Assembly: GCA_900312665.1 (NCBI GenBank)
Contig: ONZQ02000004.1
Span: 2,262,693 to 2,326,692 of the forward strand
Reading direction: 5' to 3'
Source: Cephalotrichum gorgonifer
Lineage: Eukaryota; Ascomycota; Sordariomycetes; Microascales; Microascaceae
Length of the DNA: 64,000 nucleotides
Below are positions 56,928 through 64,000 of the stretch, one piece after another. The translations under genes and the position numbers were made by a program. The notes below the pieces were generated by a model. It ran no database searches. It saw only the letters and a program-made list of their open reading frames with translations, and was not told the origin of the DNA. The first letter of the stretch is position 1. Every line of letters starts with the position of its first letter.

Positions 56928-58920
56928 ATGGCTTATGAGCGCGGTGACCATGGCGGCGGAGGTGGAGGTGGTGGTGGAGGTGGAGGTCAAGAAGGGTTTA
57001 TGAGAGCAAGAGGCCGGCGTAAGAAGATGCTCATGTGTATCTCTCCCTCAGAACCGCAACTAACAATTGGAAAAAATATTAGGCCCTGTCACCGATTATG
57101 GATCCACTGTCAGCCATTGGATACAAGACAGGTCCCTCAAACCGAATGGATGGTACTTTGGCGAGCGGGAGCGCCCGAGCCCCAGCTATATCGTCGACGT
57201 ATGTCCGCGCACCACCCAGTTGCTGCCCTAGAGGACTCGTCACATCACCTCGCTGACACCAGACTTCCCTTTCACTATACAGGTTCAAACGCCCGCCTCA
57301 AGGCCCGCACACGCGGCGGCCTCGGTACCAGTGAAGCACCTCCACACGTCGCTAAACAAGGTCAAGCACCCCGTCAACGTGGTGCGGTGGACCCCGGAGG
57401 GCAGGAGGCTGCTGGCCGCCTCTAGCAGCGGCGAGTTCACCCTCTGGAACGGTACCGGGTTCAACTTCGAGACCATCATGCAGGCCCACGACTCCGCCAT
57501 CCGCGCCCTGTGCTACTCGCACAACGACGACTGGCTCGTCTCGGGCGACCACGACGGCATCGTCAAGTACTGGCAGCCCAACTTCAACAACCTCGAGAGC
57601 ATCAGCGCCCACAGCGACCCCGTCCGCGACATCGCCTTCAGCCCGGGCGACTCCAAGTTCGTCACCGCCAGCGACGACTCCACCCTGAAGATCTTCGACT
57701 TCGCCGGCGGCGTGGAGGAGAACGTGCTGAAGAGCCACGGCTGGGACGTCAAGAGCTGCGACTGGCATCCCACCAAGGGCCTCCTGGTCTCCGGCTCCAA
57801 GGACCACCTCGTGAAGCTCTGGGACCCCCGCACCGGCCGCTGCCTCACCACCCTCCACGGCCATAAGAACACCATCACAAAGACCCTGTTCGACCGCGTC
57901 CGCGGCAACTGCCTCGCCACCTCGGCGAGGGACCAGACCGCCCGCGTTTTCGACCTGCGCATGATGCGGGACATATGCCTTCTCAAGGGCCACGAGAAGG
58001 ACATCTCCACCCTCGCCTGGCACCCCTTCCACCCTAACCTCCTCAGCACAGGCGGCCACGACGGCTCCCTCTTCCACTACATCCTCGACGAGCCCAACAC
58101 CCCGTCCGGGCACGCCTCAGGGATAGCCCCCTACGACAGCCCGGACCCGTCGTCGTCCCCGGCCCAGACGATATACCCCGCTCACAAGATCCAGTACGCC
58201 CACGACTTCGCCATCTGGTCGCTGGACTGGCACCCCCTGGGCCACATCCTCGCCTCGGGGTCCAACGACCGCCTCACGCGCTTCTGGTCGCGCGCGCGGC
58301 CGGGCGACGCGGACTTCCTCCAGGACAAGTACCACATCGGCGAGGCCGCCGCCGTGGCGCAGGGCACCTGGGACCGCCGCGGCGGCCGCCAGCAGAGGCA
58401 GGAGGAGGAGGAGCAGGAGGTCGAGGACGAGATGGAGGGGCTGGTGGACCAGAAGATGCCGCCTAAGCAGGGCCCCGCCGCCGGCGGATTCCCCGGCATC
58501 CCGGGGCTCCCGCTGCAAGGCGCGCCGCCGTCCCTCCCACTGCCGGGCCTAGGGGGCGTCCCGCCGCCGCCGCCTATGATGCCGGGTGTGATCCCGCCGC
58601 CGCTGCCAGGGATGAACGGTGCGGTGCCGCCACCGCCGCTGCCGGGCCTCGCGGGCTTGGACCCGAGCAACCCGGCCGACATCTCGAAGATCGCAGAGCT
58701 GATGCGCAAGGCCGGCGTGCAGCTGCCGCCGCCGCCGCCGGGCATGATGCCTCCCGGTATGATGCCTCCGGGGATGATGCCTCCGGGGTTCCCCGTGCCG
58801 CCGCCACCCGGCGGGTTTGACGACGGGGGTGGGGACAGTAGGAGGCGGGCTCCGCTTCCTAGTCAGGAGGAGGAGCTTAGGATGGAGCAGGGGAGGGGGC
58901 ATTTCACGCGGGCAAGATAG
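56928..58920 (+). CDS. PFS2: Polyadenylation factor subunit 2, WD40 protein of the cleavage/polyadenylation complex
   Basis: Exons 56928..57018, 57083..57198 and 57283..58920 give 614 residues. Pfs2 (human WDR33) is the WD40 subunit of the polyadenylation module that reads the AAUAAA-type signal in the nucleus. The first exon encodes a run of 12 glycines, then GFMRARGR; splicing yields RPVTDYGSTVSHWIQDRSLK, the conserved lead-in to the propeller. Seven WD repeats occupy about residues 93-410, for example NVVRWTPEGRRLLAASSSGE, DGIVKYWQPNFNNLESISAH, KSHGWDVKSCDWHPTKG, and DHLVKLWDPRTGRCLTTLHG. The C-terminal 140 residues are Pro/Gly/Met-rich, with tandem GMMPP units. Divergent from DGAT1 and converging on NUC1. 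Phases at both introns (64 and 84 bp) agree. Confidence 0.95.
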
Positions 58921-59706
58921 GTTGCTGCGTGTTATGTGAGTGTGTGTGTGTGTGGAAGGTGGGAGATAGGGTATAAAGTATTGGTAGGAACAAAAGGGAA
59001 ATTTTCGGACTGGGAGAGTGAAGATAGTGAGCCGGGGAAAATAGGGAACATCCGCCGATAAGAGACGGAGTGGATATTCGAGAAATTCTGTAGCTGAGGG
59101 TAGGCGCTTTAGGCGTTGGACTGTTTGTGGGCGGAGGGAGGGGGGCGTAAAGGGGAAGACAGTCACGAAAGGCAAGGGATATAGGAAGAGAACAGCGGTG
59201 ACGGCCCCTTTCTCAAAAGAGTTTTACGCTTTCCGTCCATGCTACTCGTATCTGACCTTGCCGCTCCCGGCTGGTCCCGATGGTTGAGTTACCACTGCTG
59301 CTGCTCTATTCCCGGCCCAGTGGAGGGTACACTTCATACTTCGGCCTAGATTTTGATACCTGAGGGTATGGGAGGCTCTCTCTAGATCCTTCTTATCTCA
59401 CTGCGCCCACAAACCGAATGGCATTGTACAAGATAGAGAATATATTGTGTCCAGTCAGTACACGGCACCGACTGTAATGTACATGTGCTTGAATATTATA
59501 CAGCGTGGCCGGGTAGGGAGAAGCCAGTGAGAGGACAAGGAACTAAAAACTAGGATGGCACACCCAGGATATACCAACATCACAGTCTTACACAGAGCTT
59601 CCTAGACTCAGATCAGCATCCCATCACTCTCCCACCACCCTCCACTATAGACCTCTCCACACATCTCCCCGGCCACAACACACGCTCACTGTCCCCGTCC
59701 CTCTCT
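58921..59706. other. Convergent intergenic region, PFS2 / NUC1
   Basis: 786 bp between converging stops. It begins with (GT)n near 58937-58952 and includes GTATAAAGTATTGG and AATATATTGTGTCC stretches that could be 3'-end signals. A 208-codon minus-strand frame overlapping the PFS2 end is a shadow. No gene seen. Confidence 0.5.
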
Positions 59707-60711
59707 TCACTTCCTCGGGGCGAAACTCTTGCTCTTGTCCGCAAAGTCCTTTATGACCAGGGTGCAGGGCCCATCCGCGCACAGCCTCCTCCTCCTCTCG
59801 ACGGGCAGCTTCGCGGCAAACTCCAGCCCGCTCGCCCTCTCAATGACCTCGAGCGGCACCTCGAAGTCCGTGAGCGGCTTATCGTTCGGTATCCTCGCGT
59901 TGGGCAGCACGAACGCGCCCACCGCCACGGGCCCGCCCACGCGCCCGTCCTCCGCCAGGATGACCTTGTAGAAGTGCGTCGGGACGGCGACGCTGGCGGG
60001 GTTCCCTATGACCTCGTACTTGACGTACCACTTCCCGTCGGCCTCCCTCTTGGGCAGGTACAGGGGCCCCGTGGCGATGCGGACGGAGGGGTACCTCGAC
60101 GTGAGGCGGCGGCAGAAGTCCTCGAAGTGGGCCCAGTAGTCCCTGTTGAAGCCGTCGCCGACCTGGGGGCACATGTTGCTAAGGTAGAAGGTGTCGTCCA
60201 TGGCCTGCTGGCTCCACTTGGCGTCGGCGGCGGGGACCTGGTGGCCGCGGTCGTACCCGCTCCGGAAGTAGTCCTTGAGGAGGGCGCGGAACTTGGCGGG
60301 GATGGACGTGTCCTCGACGAAGTTGCTGTTCTTGCGGTCGCCGTCGCGCATGGCGAGGGAGGCGGGGGTGATGTGCTCGACGACCCAGTGGGGGTTGCGC
60401 GTTCGGCGGTCGTACGAGGAGACGAGGGCAGAGCGGGCGGCCACGTCGGCCACGGGGCCCGGGAAGCCGTACTCGAAGAAGCCGGCGGGGTTCACGGGGC
60501 CGGTCGGGGGAGGCGTCGCGAAGATCTGGGAGGCGGGGACGGCGGCGGAGGGGCTCGGGGTGGCTAGGACTGGCTGTGAGGGGGCGGCCGCGGCGGCGGG
60601 TGCCTTGGCGGGTTTGGAGGAGCCGAAGGTGTGCAGCGCCGCGGCGGTTACAACGGCGCCGCCGCCCGCGCCAAGGGCTGCGATGAGGGCGATGCTGGGG
60701 GTCCTCGACAT
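59707..60711 (-). CDS. NUC1: Mitochondrial DNA/RNA non-specific endonuclease (EndoG type)
   Basis: An intronless frame of 334 residues from ATG 60711. Nuc1 is the mitochondrial nuclease that can degrade DNA and RNA and is linked to cell death and mitochondrial DNA turnover. Residues 7-27 (IALIAALGAGGGAVVTAAAL) form a hydrophobic membrane anchor near the N-terminus, as in yeast Nuc1. An Ala/Pro-rich linker follows to about residue 73. The beta-beta-alpha metal-nuclease core contains FFEYGFPGP, YDRRTRNPHWVVEHIT, and the active site DRGHQVPAAD with His157. The metal-binding Asn lies in YLSNMCPQVGDGFNRDYW. The end is intact (CTLVIKDFADKSKSFAPRK). Length is close to the yeast protein (329 residues). 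Confidence 0.95.
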   Translation of the reverse strand: MSRTPSIALIAALGAGGGAVVTAAALHTFGSSKPAKAPAAAAAPSQPVLATPSPSAAVPASQIFATPPPTGPVNPAGFFEYGFPGPVADVAARSALVSSYDRRTRNPHWVVEHITPASLAMRDGDRKNSNFVEDTSIPAKFRALLKDYFRSGYDRGHQVPAADAKWSQQAMDDTFYLSNMCPQVGDGFNRDYWAHFEDFCRRLTSRYPSVRIATGPLYLPKREADGKWYVKYEVIGNPASVAVPTHFYKVILAEDGRVGGPVAVGAFVLPNARIPNDKPLTDFEVPLEVIERASGLEFAAKLPVERRRRLCADGPCTLVIKDFADKSKSFAPRK

Positions 60712-61873
60712 AGCTTCGTCTGCGGGGGGAGGGAAGGAGGGAAGGTTAAGGTCGTGCGAGGAAGGTTGTGCAAGGAAGGTTGTGCGAGGAAGGTTCGTGC
60801 GAGGAAGACCGGGGGATGGGAGCTGCGTTGGGTTGGGAGTCCTCGAGTTTCAACTTCGATAAATTATTTTTAAGTCAAGTCCCCATATAAAACAAAGGGT
60901 TCATGCTAGCTTCATTCTGAGACAGGCGCGTACCGCCACTCAATACCACGTGGGTGGGGAGGGGATCTTCCGTGGATCTGCCGTCCTGCGTAATTCCTGT
61001 GCTCCCACTGGTCAGGCTTCAGTGTAGACGTCGTACGTCACTGAGGTGCCACCGGACCCTCGCGAAAGGCGGGAAAGAGGTATCAGGTGTAGTAGGATAC
61101 GTACGCTGGCGTCGGAAATCTTAAAATACGGGACACCCGGATGGTGCCAATTGCATTACATCACATGGGTTCATACAGATCCACCGAAACACGGGGACAA
61201 ATACAATGTATACACAAGCTGGGGAAGCTTCTCTCACTGGTTCTCAAGAAAGGTTGGTAAGCCAGGATGGCGGGGGAAGGAGCACCCTGATGGTCTTGGA
61301 GCACACCCAGATGACAAAGGAGGCGACAACGACAAGTAAGAAACAGGCAGGAGCTAGTCACACCGACCTTCCCGGGCAATGACGCTGCCCAATATATATG
61401 GCCCTTGCTCGTAGCTTGGAAACTCCTTGGGTGACTGGCTTCCTTCCAACTCTGTCGATGTATCACAAGCTAGTCCCAATCAAGGACTAATGCGTCAAAC
61501 GTCGAAGCTGCTGCTTTCGAACTCCAGCCCCCGATCTCCGCTCTCGTCTCTGCCCGAACGCCGCCTTTTCTCCCTTTGTTAATCCTGAGGACCAAAACCG
61601 GCAACAAAGACGCCTGTGGCCTATTTGACTATATCTCATCTAATCGAACACTATCCAATTTCTAATTGCCTCATTTCTGTTCCTCCCGATCAACTCGCCG
61701 GCTGTATTCTTCGGGAGTCCCGTCCTCCTAACGCCACCGTCCGTCTCGCGCTCTTTTCGCCTTCGCAGCTAGCTAACTCCCCAATCCATCTTTTCGGAGT
61801 ACCCACCCCCCATGCACCTGAAGACAATCGACTGCCGGAGGTCTAGAAAGTGTGGAATTCCCGTCTGCCCACG
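60712..61873. other. Divergent intergenic region, NUC1 / ZIP transporter
   Basis: 1.16 kb that should contain both promoters. A minisatellite lies next to NUC1 (separate entry). 61570-61870 is C/T-rich, like a leader. A 97-codon frame at 61046..61339 has no recognisable feature and I do not call it. Confidence 0.5.
60754..60807 (+). repeat. 14-bp minisatellite, nearly four copies
   Basis: The unit GTGCGAGGAAGGTT occurs at 60754, 60768 (one change, GTGCAAGG) and 60782, followed by CGTGCGAGGAAG with one inserted base. It lies 43 bp upstream of the NUC1 start, in its leader or promoter, so copy-number change could affect expression; that is inference. Confidence 0.8.
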
Positions 61874-63656
61874 ATGGACGGGATGATGACGAGCAACGAC
61901 ACCCGCGGGTGGATCATGTGTATCGTGAGCGCTGCGGGTAAGTTCCTTTTCCCTCTCACTGCCTTCGACACACTACGCATTTCGGCAGACGCGCGTGCCC
62001 GAGACCGACCCCCGCTGACAATTTATCCTCGTCGGACCACAGCATGCGTTCTCGGTTCCAGCGTAATATGTGTCGACCTGCTTATCCGCCGCTTCCCCGG
62101 CAAGCAGAACTTTAGCATCAACGAGAACGGCCCCTTCCTCGCGGGATCTCTGAGCCTCAGCTTTGGAGTCATGGTAGGTCTTTTCACCCCTCCCCCCCGG
62201 CCCGTGCTCCGGGAGAAACAGTTGCTAACCTGCTGCAACCTGGACACAGCTCTTCTCATCTCTGTACAGCATGCTGCCCACCTCGAAACAGTACTTCGTT
62301 GACACCGGGTACTCAGACCAGGCCGCAGGGGTGCTTATGGTCGTATGGCTCGCGTTCGGCTTCATAGGGATACAGATCGTCTCGAGACTACTACACAAAG
62401 TTATACCCTCCCGCATCGTCGACTGCGATCACCACCACAACCACAAAGACCAACACGACGTTGAGTCTCACACGCATTCCCATTCGCACTCGCACAGCCC
62501 GCACCGAGGTCACTCAGCACACACGCTTCCCAGAAACCGTCTGGCGGGGATACCATCTACGGTACACGAGGCCTCGAACGAAAGTGAGGCCGCTGCTTCC
62601 GAATATACGCCACTGCTGGTGCATGAGCATGACGAGCGCCTACTTACAGCACACGGACACGAAAATGGACACGAAAACGGGCACCCACCCGATGTTGAAA
62701 TCAGTCTCCCGCGGAGGAGGACCGTTCCCGAGGACGACGCCACTTTGAGACGACCGCCGATGGTACAAGTACAGGAGCGAGTACTGTCGTTCGTGAAGGA
62801 CTTGAAAAGCGATTGCGATGAGACGGGCCCGTGCTATGGCTACTCGGACCCCTGTGGCCAGGAGTGCTTCAAGCACACCAATGGCCGCGCGTCAAGCGCT
62901 GCGAGACGTGTGAGCCTGCTGCGGACCCCGACGGGGACGCTCTACCCGGGCCACCACCGCGTAAGCTTCACGCGCGGGCGGGGCGCCGAACATCCGCCCC
63001 ATGACTCGTCGCTCGTGGCTCCGGGACACCGGCCGCTGTCAGCGGGATCACACGAGGGTGAGATTGGGGGCGAGACCGAGAGCGGGGATGAGTACGCAGA
63101 CGAGTGCTGCGTCTCCATAACGTCCTCGGAAGAGGACCTCGAGGCCCAGCATCACCACCACGTGCCCACCAACGCGTTCCTCTCTATAGGCCTCCAGACG
63201 TCCATCGCCATCGCGCTGCACAAGTTCCCCGAGGGCTTCATCACCTACGCCACGAACCACGCGAACCCGACGCTGGGATTCAACGTCTTCATGGCGCTCT
63301 TCGTGCACAACATCTCCGAGGGCTTCACTATCGCCCTGCCACTGTACATGGCGCTCGGGAGCCGCGTGAAGGCCATGCTCTGGGCCTCGCTTCTCGGCGG
63401 GCTGAGCCAGCCGCTCGGGGCGGGCGTCGCGGCGCTGTGGTTCCGGCTCGCGAGGGATCACCAAGGAGGCTTCTCGCCGAACAACGTCGTTTACGCCGGC
63501 CTGTTCGCCGTCACGGCGGGCATCATGGTCAGCGTCGCGCTGCAGCTGTTCGTGGAGGGTCTAAGTCTGGGACATGACCGGAACCTCTCGATCTTCTGTG
63601 CGTTTGTGGGTATGCTGGTCTTGGGGCTTAGCAATGCGCTTGTGGGGGAGCATTAA
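61874..63656 (+). CDS. ZRT3: ZIP family zinc transporter, vacuolar ZRT3-like
   Basis: Exons 61874..61937, 62043..62173 and 62250..63656; 533 residues. ZIP proteins move zinc into the cytosol; the yeast Zrt3 relative releases zinc from the vacuole. N-terminal helices read WIMCIVSAAACVLGSSVICVD, LAGSLSLSFGVMLFSSLYSM, and AGVLMVVWLAFGFIGIQIVS. A long cytosolic loop (about 115-370) contains a His-rich cluster at about 124-153, with alternating HTHSHSHSHS, and further His, acidic and Ser patches. Helix IV has the metal site HKFPEG (His389), helix V HNISEGF (His418), then LGGLSQPLGAGVAALW. The end is complete. The frame opens at GTG 61850, but the first ATG is 61874. Junction phases agree. Family is certain; assignment to ZRT3 rather than another ZIP rests on the N-terminal match and is moderate. 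Confidence 0.85.
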
Positions 63657-64000
63657 AGGTTGAGGGGGGTTCGAAGTTAACGGGAGGCATGGATAGGACT
63701 CACCGTATGAGGAAACGATTAACAGATAGGGTGGACAGGGTAGCTTATGAGGAGGAAACAAGACTTGGAATCACGTCTCATGTTTACGAATTGGCGAGTG
63801 TTTGGGCTAAAGTTTGGAAGGGCCTTTTGAATGATTGCAACCAGCGCTTGGGGATTCTTGCTTTTGGGCTATTTTGTCGTTCGATCATTTGGAGTTAAGG
63901 GGGGCCTCGAGGGCTCAGGGGCTCAAGGGTATACATCTATATAAATATACATCTTGGTGGTGAGGTAGAAAATCACTGGGTTCGAGGAATGTCTGAAATA
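63657..64000. other. 3' flank of the ZIP gene to the window edge
   Basis: Likely 3' UTR and beyond. ATCTATATAAATATACATC near 63938 is a possible 3'-processing region. No other gene begins before the edge as far as I can see. Confidence 0.4.

Overview
This window is nuclear DNA of a filamentous ascomycete, most likely a sordariomycete. The genes carry short introns (about 65-130 bp) with GTRNGT donors and YAG acceptors, and coding exons are strongly GC-rich at the third position. The proteins are of fungal type: a Zn2Cys6 factor, an OPT transporter, Pex8, Pfs2 and a Pdx1 E3-binding protein. I could place 16 protein-coding loci, resolve splice junctions for most of them, and identify one further long frame broken by two TAG codons. 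No canonical tRNA, rRNA or intact transposon was found.

Layout. 1-1612 is the 5' part of a leucine-rich-repeat gene (minus strand) that runs off the left edge. 1613-16618 is about 15 kb with no convincing gene, full of purine runs, poly(A)/poly(T) tracts and TACNNGTA palindromes. At 16.6-19.5 kb a TMEM223-like mitochondrial membrane protein and PDX1 are divergently transcribed. 19.5-26.3 kb is gene-free and holds a degenerate tandem repeat. At 26.3-32.1 kb a Zn2Cys6 regulator and an intradiol dioxygenase converge; the dioxygenase has an unusual N-terminal extension built from repeated sequence. At 34.0-37.0 kb there is a six-exon OPT transporter. At 38.1-41.0 kb a mitochondrial ketoacyl-ACP synthase (CEM1-like) and the cytochrome bc1 assembly chaperone CBP3 are divergent; the CBP3 intron contains an assembly gap.

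41.0-46.5 kb is the most unusual part. It holds three tandem, about 197-bp tRNA-like repeats with A box, B box, T-run and hairpin arms, an unrecognised 441-codon frame interrupted by exactly two in-frame TAG codons, and six copies of a 20-23 bp motif at irregular spacing.

46.5-63.7 kb is dense housekeeping DNA: PEX8, a TMEM170-like protein, a hexapeptide O-acetyltransferase with an apparent one-base deletion, ICMT/STE14, DGAT1, PFS2, NUC1 and a ZIP zinc transporter (ZRT3-like).

Functional themes. Five genes point to mitochondria (TMEM223-like, PDX1, CEM1-like, CBP3, NUC1). PDX1 and the ketoacyl synthase are linked through lipoate, because mitochondrial fatty-acid synthesis makes the octanoyl precursor of the lipoyl group that PDX1 carries. 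PEX8, DGAT1 and ICMT act in peroxisome import, lipid storage and prenyl-protein processing. There is no sign of a secondary-metabolite cluster.
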